From contig JAUNOP010000009.1 of the NCBI GenBank assembly GCA_030537135.1, forward strand, positions 1-64,000: a stretch of DNA of 64,000 nt. The letters run 5' to 3'. Below are positions 43,305-52,165 of this stretch, piece after piece; position 1 is the first letter of the stretch; each line of letters begins with the position of its first letter. This DNA is from Eubacteriales bacterium. Its GTDB lineage: Bacteria > Bacillota > Clostridia > Lachnospirales > Lachnospiraceae. A model generated the notes under the pieces. It was not told the DNA's origin. It saw only the letters and a program-made list of their open reading frames with translations, and did no database searches. A program made the position numbers and the translations under genes.

Positions 43305-43389
43305 CTCGGATTCCTCGATTTCTCTTGTGTTTCCATTCTTTTACAATAGTATTACAAACCATAGTAAAAAGCAAGCAGTTTGTTTACGG

Positions 43390-43425
43390 CAACACGCTTC
43401 GCGGAATAATCGCGTTACTGCTCAC
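43390..43425 (+). repeat. Fragment related to family A elements
   Basis: CAACACGCTTCGCG (43390-43403) matches A1 at 5594-5607, and GTTACTGCTCAC (43414-43425) matches the inverted end at 11 of 12 bases. The last base is part of the stop codon of the SGNH gene. It looks like an internally deleted copy. Confidence 0.5.
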
Positions 43426-44177
43426 TACCAAATCGATCCCTCAACGCCTCCACTGTCATTTTCCAGATGCTCCACAATGTACTGATAAATATCCTGATAA
43501 GTAGAAGCCGTATAATGCAGGCCATCTGTAGTAGAATAACCATTTTCCACAAGATATCCATACACATCCAGATAAGTGACGTCAAGCAGTCCCTCCTGAA
43601 GAGACATATTAAAATCTGCGATGTCCTGTCCGCTCACATACCTTGTTTCCTTGCTCACCGGACCTACCGCAGCATAATAAGTATCTGCTCCAAGGGCGTC
43701 CCACTCGTCTGCCTTGTCATTCACGTAGGAAATATAGCTCTGAATATTCCCAGGGTCATTCACGCCCATAAGGAAAATCACCGCCGTATCCTCCCCTACA
43801 TACTGTTCTATCTGGGGAACACCTGTAGAAACCATCCAGTCATAGCCCATGGCTATCTTGCAGGACCAGATGGTCGTCACATCTGTGCTTTCCTGCACAG
43901 CATCGCACATACCCACAGTTCTGGAATCCCCGATAAAAATAAGCTGATTATAAAAGGAAGGCTCCTCATAATTCTCAGGTCTTGCAATCATGGCGTCTTG
44001 CACTGGCTCTTCCTTCTCTTCCGGCTCTAAAACCACCGGCTCTGAGGAAACTTCCGGCTCCTCCCTCTTCATAGGTCCAATAAAGCTGCCTGAGCTTTTC
44101 TCCTCTCCTTGGCAGGAAAGCGCCAGACACACGGTAAGCGCTATCGCTATCCCTGCCAGCAAGCTTTGAACACGCAT
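43425..44177 (-). CDS. SGNH/GDSL-type hydrolase lipoprotein
   Basis: This 250-residue exported lipoprotein has signal peptide LLAGIAIALTVCLALSC with the lipobox Cys at about 22. A Glu/Pro-rich linker follows to about residue 75. The hydrolase domain has block I FIGDSRTVGM (nucleophile Ser), block III GVNDPGN and block V DGLHYTAST (Asp-His). Such enzymes remove or transfer acyl groups on surface glycans. The ATG at 44177 was chosen because AAGGAG lies upstream; the longer frame to 44270 runs into the glycosyltransferase gene. It lies inside the polysaccharide locus. Confidence 0.85.
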   Translation of the reverse strand: MRVQSLLAGIAIALTVCLALSCQGEEKSSGSFIGPMKREEPEVSSEPVVLEPEEKEEPVQDAMIARPENYEEPSFYNQLIFIGDSRTVGMCDAVQESTDVTTIWSCKIAMGYDWMVSTGVPQIEQYVGEDTAVIFLMGVNDPGNIQSYISYVNDKADEWDALGADTYYAAVGPVSKETRYVSGQDIADFNMSLQEGLLDVTYLDVYGYLVENGYSTTDGLHYTASTYQDIYQYIVEHLENDSGGVEGSIW

Positions 44178-44209
44178 GGCTCCACTCCTTTCCAAGCAGA
44201 CCTCTCTGC

Positions 44210-45031
44210 TTACTCTTTTCTCAGCAGCTTTGCATAAATCTCTTTTCGGAATCCATTCGGCAGCAGGCACACAGCAAACTGTCCCCCAGCGGAAATAAGA
44301 AAATCATTCCATCTGGAAAATCCCCGACGATACAGGCTATATCGAAAAACAATCGCACGTCTGGCATAGTCCATTCCTCCGCGCCTTTGATACAGCTCCT
44401 CTCCTGCTCTCATATACAAAACCGGCTCCTGCACATTGTAGCCCTTTTCTCCTCTGGACAGCATCCTTGTCCAGAGGTCATAATCCTCAAAATACGTACA
44501 GCTCCGATATCCTCCTGCTCTTTGCACAGCACTTTTCCTGTACATAACTGCCGGATGATTAAAGGGATTTCTTCTTCTGGCAAAGCTTTGAATCTCTTCT
44601 GGTCTCTCTGGCATTACCCTTCTGGCCTTCAGATGATTCCGGGAACCCTCAAATTCCCAGACAGTTCCTCCCACAATCGCAATCTCTGGATTTTCAAAAA
44701 CAGGAAGCTGCATTTCACAGCGCCGTTTTCGGCTGATATCATCACTGTCCATTCTGGCAACCAGTTCATATCGGCAGCGGCGAAGCCCCACATTCAGCGC
44801 TCTTCCAAGTCCCCGTCTCTCCTTCAGACGGATAATCTGAAATAACTGGGGATTTGTACTCTGCGCATCATCCAGTACCTCCTCCAGCTTTGGAGTAAGC
44901 ATCCCATCGCACACAATCACAAAATCCGAGGGAGGAATCGTCTGATGAAGCATACTCAATATACTCTCCTCCAGGTATTTCGGTTTTTCTTTATAGTAAA
45001 CAGACATTAACACAGAGTACTTTTCTTCCAT
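44210..45031 (-). CDS. Family 2 glycosyltransferase
   Basis: This 273-residue GT-A enzyme has SVLMSVYYKEKPKYLEESI at the start, GLGRALNVGL and the metal-binding ARMDSDDIS motif. The acceptor region contains NPFNHPAVMYRKSAV and FEDYDLWTRM. It adds a sugar to a lipid-linked intermediate. It has no membrane segments. It lies between the second GT2 gene and the SGNH gene on one strand. Confidence 0.9.
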   Translation of the reverse strand: MEEKYSVLMSVYYKEKPKYLEESILSMLHQTIPPSDFVIVCDGMLTPKLEEVLDDAQSTNPQLFQIIRLKERRGLGRALNVGLRRCRYELVARMDSDDISRKRRCEMQLPVFENPEIAIVGGTVWEFEGSRNHLKARRVMPERPEEIQSFARRRNPFNHPAVMYRKSAVQRAGGYRSCTYFEDYDLWTRMLSRGEKGYNVQEPVLYMRAGEELYQRRGGMDYARRAIVFRYSLYRRGFSRWNDFLISAGGQFAVCLLPNGFRKEIYAKLLRKE

Positions 45032-45065
45032 AAAATCACCTATTGCTTCTGTATAATTTTTTATC

Positions 45066-46088
45066 CTACAGGTTCAGTCCTTTTTTCTTTTTCATGCGCC
45101 TTTGCACTCCAAGCGCAGCCTGAGCGGCCGGATACAGGACATAGCCGCTCGCTCTCAGAAGCCTTACCGCCTTATTCTCCACGCTTTCATATATCTTCGG
45201 ATACTCCCTCTTGAGCCTTTTATCATACCGCGCCATATATTTCCAGACCTTAGTACAAAACGGAAAGCTGAGAAGAATTTTAAAATAGCTGGCATAAGCA
45301 AGCCCAAGCGCTCTCTCTATATACTGCTGATTTGCCTCCGGACAGCCATTCCCTGTACATTCCCTGTAAAACTGCAGAAGCCTTTGAAATACCCTGTGGT
45401 ACTGCTTCCTGTTCTTCTGCATATTCTCCAGACTCATACTTTGTCCCTGCATTCCGATGCGGTACATGTATACAATATCAGGAATAAACGTCACTGTGCG
45501 CACATGCGAAATCGGAAGAATCACATATTCCAGATCCACATAATAGCAATGCTCATCAATCCAAAGTCCCGCGTCTCTGAGAACCTGCGTCTTAAAAGTC
45601 ATAGAATGCATCTTGATAAAGGTTTTGTCCGCAATCTCTGAGAAATCATATTCTCGCTCATATTCTACTCCCTGAAAGGGCAGTCTCTCTGGCTTCTTCT
45701 CCATAGTAAGATGATGCACCCAGCAATAATTGCTCGCCACTATGTCGCTGTCGCTCTCCTCAAGCACCTTCAAAAGATAAAGAAACGCTCGCTTATCCAC
45801 CCAGTCATCTCCATCAACCACTTTAAAATATTTTCCCGCTGCCTCGCGAAGTCCCGTATTGATGGCAGAGCCATGCCCTCCATTCTCCTTATCAATCACC
45901 CGAAAAATCGCAGGGTATTCCCTCTCATAGGCCCTGGCAAGCTCTGGGGAGCTATCCGAAGAGCCATCGTTGACCACAAGAACCTCAAGCCTGTCCTCTG
46001 CCTCCCTGATGGCAAAGGAGTCCAGACACATCTCGATATATTTTTCTATATTATAGGTGGGAACCACTACTGTCAAAAGCTTTTCCAT
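45066..46088 (-). CDS. Family 2 glycosyltransferase
   Basis: This 340-residue GT-A enzyme has LTVVVPTYNIEKYIEMCLDS, NDGSSDSSPE, GGHGSAINTGLREA and the DxD-like VVDGDDWVD. The C-terminal part is basic and probably touches the membrane. The ATG at 46088 follows GGGAGG; an open frame to 46139 lacks a site. It is the first gene of the minus-strand part of the polysaccharide locus. Confidence 0.9.
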   Translation of the reverse strand: MEKLLTVVVPTYNIEKYIEMCLDSFAIREAEDRLEVLVVNDGSSDSSPELARAYEREYPAIFRVIDKENGGHGSAINTGLREAAGKYFKVVDGDDWVDKRAFLYLLKVLEESDSDIVASNYCWVHHLTMEKKPERLPFQGVEYEREYDFSEIADKTFIKMHSMTFKTQVLRDAGLWIDEHCYYVDLEYVILPISHVRTVTFIPDIVYMYRIGMQGQSMSLENMQKNRKQYHRVFQRLLQFYRECTGNGCPEANQQYIERALGLAYASYFKILLSFPFCTKVWKYMARYDKRLKREYPKIYESVENKAVRLLRASGYVLYPAAQAALGVQRRMKKKKGLNL

Positions 46089-46441
46089 CCAAGAGCCTCC
46101 CTGTTCTTCTTTTCTGAAAGCATACTGCAGAAATTCCAAAATGAACTGCGCACACCCTGTCCTGTTCTAAGATATTTTTCAGATTCCAAGTTCGACAATC
46201 CTCCTGCAAGCAAGCCCGCATCAGATTTCCGACCTTTTAACCCTGGTATCATGATATTCGATAATGGAAAAAAAATCAAGGCTCTATCGCATTTGTTCGC
46301 AGCATAGACTTCTATCTGTAAGCAGCCCTGTCAAAAAAATATAACATTGCATTGTTTTACAGTATGCACCTGGAATAAAATACAGACATAGAAAAAACAG
46401 CGCTGGATTTTCTTAGAAAATAAAAAATCTAAGGAGAACCT
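46089..46441. other. 353-base region between divergent genes
   Basis: The sequence is A/T-rich near 46330-46430 and must hold promoters for both sides, but no clear sigma-A pair was found. AAGGAG at 46432-46437 serves the truncated gene at 46442. No gene or repeat is seen. Confidence 0.5.
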
Positions 46442-46675
46442 ATGAGTAACAGACAAGAACAAATCGAACAAAGAACCGCCCATTCCAAGGTCTTTCACAA
46501 TGCCGACCATTCCTTTACCAGACAGATTTATCTGGACGCCGTCCATTATCAGGACGAGGAGGGTTCCTGGAAGGATATAATTAACAGAAGAATTCCTAAA
46601 AGAAGAAGGCTTTCAGGTACAAAACCTGGAAACCTTCTTCTGTTTTTTGTCATGAAGAATCCCCGTCTGTTTTAG
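46442..46675 (+). pseudogene. Truncated 5' end of a large wall-associated/Rhs-type gene
   Basis: The first 45 or so codons read SKVFHNADHSFTRQIYLDAV and HYQDEEGSWKDI, a pattern found near the N-terminus of large secreted wall-associated or Rhs-type proteins. After this the frame turns into unrelated sequence and reaches a stop within a terminator hairpin. A good AAGGAG precedes the ATG. The simplest reading is that an internal deletion removed nearly the whole gene, leaving start and terminator. Confidence 0.5.
46601..46641 (+). terminator. Terminator of the truncated gene
   Basis: An 18-base arm (46601-46618) pairs with 46624-46641 with two G-T wobbles and is followed by GTTTTTTG. Confidence 0.8.
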
Positions 46676-46691
46676 GTGGGGATTGGCGGGG

Positions 46692-46907
46692 TTATTTATC
46701 TCCATAGCGGCCTCTGCAGTGTGCAATGTAGAGCCGCCCGTCCTCCATATGGTATACGAGGCGGTCTTTGTCATTAATGCGGCGGCTGTATTCGCCCTGC
46801 AGGTCGCCGGTTAGGGGTTTGGGGATGCGTTTTAGCGTTTTCTTATCCTGCGTCTGCCAGTAGAGGTAATCCTCCCAGGCATCGTCCGATCATATTTTCT
46901 CACTCAT
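46692..46907 (-). pseudogene. Inactivated YoeB/Txe-type toxin
   Basis: From the ATG at 46907 the frame reads MSEKI, then a TGA at 46890-46892 where YoeB proteins have Trp, then SDDAWEDYLYWQTQDKKTLKRI, a jump to PKPLTGDLQGEYSRRIND, and RLVYHMEDGRLYIAHCRGRYGDK to the stop. About 20 residues normally between LKRI and KPEPL are missing in frame. Both lesions should abolish the mRNA-cleaving activity. The stretch is too interrupted to appear as a normal gene. It follows the antitoxin gene directly. Confidence 0.8.
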
Positions 46908-46919
46908 CGTCCACCTCGA

Positions 46920-47168
46920 TCAGCTCATGGGGGTGCCTTTCCCTGCTCTTAATTCCTGTACGGATTTCTTCACATAAGCCATGTTGGCTTCGGCGAAAAA
47001 CGGATCGGGAGCCTGCGTGATTTCAAACGGGATACGATTCTCGCGTAAAACTGCTTTCACAAATAAATTGATCGCGGTAGAGGTATTCAGGCCCACGTTG
47101 GAACAGAAAGTGTCAAAGCTGGCTTTGTCTTTTTCGTCTACTCTTGCGGTTAAGGTTGCCAGTGCCAT
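46920..47168 (-). CDS. RelB/DinJ-family antitoxin, C-terminally frameshifted
   Basis: This 82-residue protein has the ribbon-helix-helix N-terminus LATLTARVDEKDKASFDTFC and NVGLNTSTAINLFVKAVL, which binds operator DNA. The end is GKGTPMS. Adding one C to the run of C at the end of the gene would give GKGTPHELIEVDDE, the usual tail of this family, and would put the stop across the toxin start (ATGAGTGA). A one-base loss has therefore shortened and changed the toxin-binding tail. With its toxin dead, selection on the tail is gone. It may still bind DNA. Confidence 0.85.
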   Translation of the reverse strand: MALATLTARVDEKDKASFDTFCSNVGLNTSTAINLFVKAVLRENRIPFEITQAPDPFFAEANMAYVKKSVQELRAGKGTPMS

Positions 47169-47330
47169 AATTACATCCCCTTTCGTGTTCTTGTTGTAAT
47201 AATTATAGCACTATTGTATGCGTAAAGCAAACGTATGTATTACATAGAGAAGCTGAAGAGCCGTTTTCTGGTTTCTCATACTCTAAGAGAAGAAGCACTT
47301 CTGGAATTCCTGAATCTGAAAAAAGAAGAT

Positions 47331-48845
47331 CTATTCTACTCTTGTTGCTAATACCGCAATTCCTTCTTTTCCAGGAAGGTGCAGCATAACCTTTCCAGAA
47401 CCAGCTTCTTCCGCAGTCTTTCTCGTCATTTCCCACACATCGATCACTTCAACCTTATAGCTGTGCTCCTTTGGGAGTCGGATGGCGGCTATGGCCGGAC
47501 ACTGGCTGCCGAAATACTTTATATAAATATTATTTTTATAATGTCCAGTGTAGGCGGCGTTCTTCCATTTCAGGTTTTCTGCTTCCTCTACTGTCAGAGA
47601 ACCAAACACCTTAAAAAATCCTCCCTCCCCATCAGGATCCGCTTTCTCTGTTATGTTAAAAAATTCATCATACAGCGGTTCTCCCCAGGACTCCAACGGT
47701 CCTTCCAGGGAATACATGATATTCTTTAAAAAAGCAATCCTCTCTGAACTCTCTCCATGCAATCTGCCGCCCTTTGCCCACCAGAGGACTTCATCTTCAG
47801 AATAATATGTTTCCCCATGAGTAGCAAAGGCGCCCTGAACGCATGCCTTCCAGAAACGATTCACCATCTCAAAGGCTGAAATACTTCCCCATTCATGCTC
47901 AATGTTTCCTTCATAACAGCACTCATCGAAAATCACTGGTTTCTTGTACTGCTTCCACCAATCCTCAGCTTTATGCATGGCATTTGTCTGAAGGCTGCAG
48001 TGTGTAATAGCTGGTCTTGAGAAATCATAGATCTTTACTCCGTTGTGATTGCTCAGCAGATGATGATAAGGATCATTCGCTGTGATCATCTCTTCAATCT
48101 CATACCAGTCTTCCATCTTGTGATTAAAGAGGAAGTCATATTCATTTGCCATGCTCCACCAGATGTACGGATATGCCGCCAGTCTGCGGAGAGCATACGT
48201 GATATAAACCGCAATTTCTTCCATAGATAAAAGCGCAAAGCCCCATCTGTCATAGGAATGAAGCAGAATCAGGTCAGACTGAATTCCCATCTCGCCCAGC
48301 TTTACAATATTTTTTTCCAGATGCGCCCAATAAGCATAGCAGGGAGAATTCACATCCCATTTTCCATTCTCATCCTTTTCAAATGGATAATATTCCGGAT
48401 CATTATGGTTAAAATCATAACTTTTGGGGAAAATACAGTGGCGAACCTTGTTAAACGGAGCTTTTGCCAGGGTCTCCATTGTCTCCTGAATTATCTCTTC
48501 GTTCTGGTGAACAAGGGCATAGACCGTTGTTCCAAAGGGAAGATATTTCGTTCCGTCCTGGTATCGGAAATGATTTCCTTCCACACATACCATTCCATGG
48601 CTTTTCTCAGAAGCCGTGCATGTCTCGCTTCCCTCTGCACTTACAGCGCCTGTAATTTTCCATGTATAATTTCCTGTCTTCTGAGGCAGGAAACGAACCT
48701 TATAGGCGCCGTTTCCATCATAAAATCCCTTCACATCCCAGGATTCCCCCTCGCAGCTAAACTGCGCACTTACATCTGCAAGAGCTTCTGAGCCTTCTGG
48801 TCTGGAGCCATTTAATTTCAGTTCAAACATCTCATACTGCTTCAT
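47331..48845 (-). CDS. GH140-like glycoside hydrolase (DUF5060-DUF4038-DUF5605 type)
   Basis: This 504-residue protein has three parts: an N-terminal beta-sandwich (about 1-90) with SWDVKGFYDGNGAYKVRFLP, a TIM-barrel (about 95-400) with FLPFGTTVYALVHQ-like start, SMANEYDF (candidate acid/base Glu) and VIFDECCYEG (candidate nucleophile Glu), and a C-terminal beta domain. The family acts on plant-derived glycans such as apiose- or rhamnose-containing side chains. There is no signal peptide, so it acts inside the cell on imported oligosaccharides. AAGGAGG precedes the ATG. A family B repeat lies 60 bases upstream. Confidence 0.8.
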   Translation of the reverse strand: MKQYEMFELKLNGSRPEGSEALADVSAQFSCEGESWDVKGFYDGNGAYKVRFLPQKTGNYTWKITGAVSAEGSETCTASEKSHGMVCVEGNHFRYQDGTKYLPFGTTVYALVHQNEEIIQETMETLAKAPFNKVRHCIFPKSYDFNHNDPEYYPFEKDENGKWDVNSPCYAYWAHLEKNIVKLGEMGIQSDLILLHSYDRWGFALLSMEEIAVYITYALRRLAAYPYIWWSMANEYDFLFNHKMEDWYEIEEMITANDPYHHLLSNHNGVKIYDFSRPAITHCSLQTNAMHKAEDWWKQYKKPVIFDECCYEGNIEHEWGSISAFEMVNRFWKACVQGAFATHGETYYSEDEVLWWAKGGRLHGESSERIAFLKNIMYSLEGPLESWGEPLYDEFFNITEKADPDGEGGFFKVFGSLTVEEAENLKWKNAAYTGHYKNNIYIKYFGSQCPAIAAIRLPKEHSYKVEVIDVWEMTRKTAEEAGSGKVMLHLPGKEGIAVLATRVE

Positions 48846-49167
48846 ATTTTCCTCCTTGTCTTACCCGATATTTTCCTGGCAAAGCAGACATTCACATTTC
48901 GCTGCATTCAAGCGGAAATTCGCAATACCCATAGGACACGATGTCCGCTTCGCTACTTGCTTGATACATTCAAATATTTCCGCCTGTGCGGCTGTTTGGA
49001 TTAGCAACCCTACAGATGGAAATATTTTTCATTTCTATATCATTTATTTTAATCAGTAAGGCAGTTATTCTCCATGTAGGTTCTTTCGGAAAATCCGACA
49101 TTTTTTATAATATTTTAGCCAGAAAGCCTATTATCTTTAGGTGCTTAACGCTTAACAATGAATTTTT
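48846..49167. other. 322-base intergenic region with repeat B5
   Basis: Between the hydrolase start and the beta-helix gene end lie repeat B5 and A/T-rich sequence. The run GCTTAACGCTTAACAATGAA near 49142 recalls GCTTAACAATGAA at 40909. No gene is seen. Confidence 0.5.
48908..48966 (+). repeat. Family B dispersed repeat, copy B5
   Basis: This is a near-consensus copy: TCAAGCGGAAATTCGCAATA, CCCATAGGACACGATGTCCG, CTTCGCTACTTGCTTGATAC. Confidence 0.85.
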
Positions 49168-50004
49168 CTATCCGCCTATGATAACCTCGCCTTCTGCGTG
49201 TTCATCATCCATAATCAGCTCTCCTACCTCCGGAACCTGAATCCGGCCGGAGAGAGGATTTTTGATGCTGTCAACCTTTGTAGTAATGACCGCTTGTACT
49301 TCGGATTTTTCAAATGCAAGATCAGTATCCATCATCTCGCAGTCAATCAATTTCAGGTTTTTACAGTAGCACAGAGGTTGTGTTCCGATAAGCTTACAAT
49401 TAATCAGTGTCAGCCCGTCTGAATACCATGCCAGGTATTCACCCTTTATCACGCTGTTTCTGACTGTTATATTCTCCCCATGCCAGAAGGCATCCTTTGT
49501 GTCAAACACGCAGTTCTCAAGGTCTGCATTTTTGATGTACTGAAATGAATATTTACCTTTAAAATGTACGTTCCTGAAGGTCAGGTTTTCTGAGCGCATC
49601 ATAAAGTATTCGCTCACTGCAGTACTGTCCTCCATATGGATTTTCCGCACTGACCAGCCAAATTCCGGGGAGAGGATATCGCAGTTTTGAATCACAACAT
49701 CACTGCACTCCCTGAGAGCCTTAATTCCATGCAGCCTTGTATCTGTAATCTTCACATGATCCGAATACCACAGAGCAGCTCTGCAAAGCTCTGTCATTTC
49801 CGAATTCCTAATGCTAAGTCCATGATCATGCCAGAAGGGATAGCGCAGATTAAAAAAACAATGCTCTGCCTCAATGTTCCTTCCCTCCTTAAAAGCACTC
49901 TCACCGTCTGCCGGTCCGTCAAAAGAGCAATTCCGTACCAGTATACCATCGCTTCCATATAATGCGCGTTCCATATCAAATGTCTGATTTTCGATAAGCC
50001 TCAT
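49168..50004 (-). CDS. DUF3737 family right-handed beta-helix protein
   Basis: This 278-residue protein has short repeating strands (NADLENCVF, NITVRNSVI, GLTLINCKL, NLKLIDCEM) typical of a right-handed parallel beta-helix of the pectate-lyase fold. The family DUF3737 is common in gut Firmicutes and has no known activity. No signal peptide is seen. The ATG at 50004 (MRLIENQTFDMERALYG) was chosen as the family start with GGAGGA about 10-15 bases upstream. Next to a GH140-like hydrolase, a role with glycans is possible. Confidence 0.75.
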   Translation of the reverse strand: MRLIENQTFDMERALYGSDGILVRNCSFDGPADGESAFKEGRNIEAEHCFFNLRYPFWHDHGLSIRNSEMTELCRAALWYSDHVKITDTRLHGIKALRECSDVVIQNCDILSPEFGWSVRKIHMEDSTAVSEYFMMRSENLTFRNVHFKGKYSFQYIKNADLENCVFDTKDAFWHGENITVRNSVIKGEYLAWYSDGLTLINCKLIGTQPLCYCKNLKLIDCEMMDTDLAFEKSEVQAVITTKVDSIKNPLSGRIQVPEVGELIMDDEHAEGEVIIGG

Positions 50005-50222
50005 TGTCCCATTTCCTCCTCCTTGCATAATTTCCGGTTTAATTATAACGCAGCCAGAGCACAATAGCAAATGCTTATATTTTATTCATATATATAGCTT
50101 AAATCTATGTTTTTGTGAACGCACGGCTATTTTGTGAAGCCTTTCGTACCTTCAACACAGATACAGAATTTTCCGCCAGCAGGCCTAACCGGTCTCTGAC
50201 CTGTCCAGCTCTCTCAATAATA

Positions 50223-50266
50223 AGACGCTGCATATCAGCGAAAAATCGCCTGAAAATGCAGCGTCT
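50223..50266 (-). terminator. Terminator of the PTS operon
   Basis: AGACGCTGCAT (50223-50233) pairs with ATGCAGCGTCT (50256-50266), with an inner GCGA/TCGC stem. It lies 18 bases after the ptsI-like gene. The U-tract is weak (TATTATTG). Confidence 0.65.
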
Positions 50267-50283
50267 CATATCATCTTGTCCTG

Positions 50284-51885
50284 TCAGTGCTTTAATATCA
50301 GCTCTCTCGCATAGTCAATGCTTCCCTGAGACATGCTCAGCTCATCCAGACCCATGTTCAAAAGCAGCGGAATGGCTCTGGCGTCTCCTGCCATCTCACC
50401 GCACATGCCTATCTTAATTCCTTCCTTATGTCCTGCCTCAATAATGTGTTCAATCGCCCTCATAACCGCCGGGTGGAAATAGTCGTATTTATCTGCGATT
50501 TTCTTATTTCCTCTGTCCACAGCCAGAAGATACTGAGTCAGATCATTTGTTCCAATGCTGAAGAAGTCTGCCTCCTTTGCAAATTCCTGTGCCAAAAGTA
50601 CGCTCGCAGGAGTCTCCATCATCATTCCGATTTCAATCGTTTCGTCAAACTCCCTGTTCTCCTTGCGAAGCTCCTTTTTGCATTCCTCCACAAGAAGCTT
50701 TGCCTCACGAAGCTCCTCAAGGGAAATCAGCATCGGAAACATGATTCTCACATGTCCAAAAGCGCTTGCCCTCAAAATGGCTCTAAGCTGTTCCCGGAAC
50801 ATATCCTTCATGTCCAGAGAAATACGGATAGCCCGCCATCCCAGGAAGGGGTTTTCTTCCTTATCAAACTCATAATAAGACAGAGATTTATCCCCTCCAA
50901 TATCCAGGGTACGCACTGTCAATTCCTTTGGGCAGAGAACAGCCGCCTCCTTGTATACCTCAAACTGCTCCTCCTCTGTCGGGAAATGCGTGTTCTCCAT
51001 ATACAGAAATTCTGTCCGAAAAAGTCCCACTCCATCCACATTCAGAGGCAGCGCGTACCTGATATCCTCTACATTTCCCACGTTTACACACAGAGAAATT
51101 CTCTTTCCAGAGCTTGTAACAGGAGCATATTTTCTCAGCTCCTCAAGGCGCTTTCTTTCTCTCTGGTAAGCCTCCTTTTTTTTCGCAAATTTTCCAAGAA
51201 CAGCCTCGTCTGCATCCAATATCACAATTCCCTGACCTGCATCCATGCACACCATGCTTCCGTCCTGAAGCTTTGACAGAATACCGGAAACGCCCACAAG
51301 AATCGGAATGTCCATGCTCTTTGCCAGAATTGATACATGGCTGGTAATTCCGCCCTCCTCTGTCAGAATCCCCTTTACAAGCTGAGGATTAATTTTCACT
51401 GTGTCAGAGGGATATAAGTCCTTTGCAGCCACAATGACCTCTCTGTCAATTTCACCCAGATCCTGAAGAGTAATTCCCTTTAAAGCAGCCATGAGGCGCT
51501 TGCCAATGTCCTTGATATCTGCGCTTCTCTCTTTCATATATACATCGTCCATACTGAAAAAAATAGCTGCAAATTCCTCAATCGTCTCATGAACCGCCTG
51601 CTGGGCGTTTTTATTTTCTGCCTTGATTTTAGATAATACTCCCTCCCGGAGAGTAAAGTCATCTACAATTTCCATGTGAGCAGCAAAAATAGCATTTTTC
51701 TCTGCAAGAGCCTGAAGCTCCTCAAGTACTCTCTTTTTGGCCTGTTCAAATTTCTCAGCTTCGCCCTCGGTTTGCTCCGGTGTGACAGGTCTTGTATCAG
51801 GAGTAAGATTTGGCTCCCTGTACACAAAGACCGGCGCTGCCGCGATTCCTCTTGAGGCGGTTTTTTCCACCTGTATCCGTTCCAT
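50284..51885 (-). CDS. ptsI: PTS phosphoenolpyruvate-protein phosphotransferase (enzyme I)
   Basis: This 533-residue enzyme passes phosphate from PEP to HPr. The phospho-His is H183 in GGITSHVSILAKSM. The C-terminal PEP-binding domain has the conserved DGVGLFRTEFLYM, MMMETPASVLL, FSIGTNDLTQY and GMCGEMAGD (active-site Cys). It is some 35 residues shorter than E. coli enzyme I. It lies at the end of a mannitol-type PTS operon, 4 bases after HPr, and may be a copy dedicated to this operon. Confidence 0.93.
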   Translation of the reverse strand: MERIQVEKTASRGIAAAPVFVYREPNLTPDTRPVTPEQTEGEAEKFEQAKKRVLEELQALAEKNAIFAAHMEIVDDFTLREGVLSKIKAENKNAQQAVHETIEEFAAIFFSMDDVYMKERSADIKDIGKRLMAALKGITLQDLGEIDREVIVAAKDLYPSDTVKINPQLVKGILTEEGGITSHVSILAKSMDIPILVGVSGILSKLQDGSMVCMDAGQGIVILDADEAVLGKFAKKKEAYQRERKRLEELRKYAPVTSSGKRISLCVNVGNVEDIRYALPLNVDGVGLFRTEFLYMENTHFPTEEEQFEVYKEAAVLCPKELTVRTLDIGGDKSLSYYEFDKEENPFLGWRAIRISLDMKDMFREQLRAILRASAFGHVRIMFPMLISLEELREAKLLVEECKKELRKENREFDETIEIGMMMETPASVLLAQEFAKEADFFSIGTNDLTQYLLAVDRGNKKIADKYDYFHPAVMRAIEHIIEAGHKEGIKIGMCGEMAGDARAIPLLLNMGLDELSMSQGSIDYARELILKH

Positions 51886-51889
51886 AAGC

Positions 51890-52153
51890 CTATTCTCCTA
51901 ATCCGCTTTCAATCAGAGCTGCCAACTTTTCCAGATCCTGCTCTTCATCTGTTCCCTCGCAGCGCAGTTCAATCTCTGTTCCCTTTTTGATTGCTGCTGC
52001 CATAATATTTAAAATGCTTTTTGCAACAATTGTTCTCTCTCCGACAACGATTGTCACGTCAGAATTACATTTTCCTGCTGCCTGCGCAAGAACAGATGCT
52101 GGTCTTGCATGAAGACCGGATGGGTTATTAATCACAATTTTTTTTGATACCAT
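51890..52153 (-). CDS. HPr family phosphocarrier protein
   Basis: This 87-residue protein has H15 in NPSGLHARPAS, the phosphorylation site for enzyme I, and S46 in AKSILNIM, the HPr-kinase site used in carbon catabolite control in Firmicutes. It is full length. It stands between the dehydrogenase and enzyme I genes. As both sites are present it could act as general HPr or as an operon-specific one. Confidence 0.93.
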   Translation of the reverse strand: MVSKKIVINNPSGLHARPASVLAQAAGKCNSDVTIVVGERTIVAKSILNIMAAAIKKGTEIELRCEGTDEEQDLEKLAALIESGLGE

Positions 52154-52165
52154 TATCTTTTCCTC

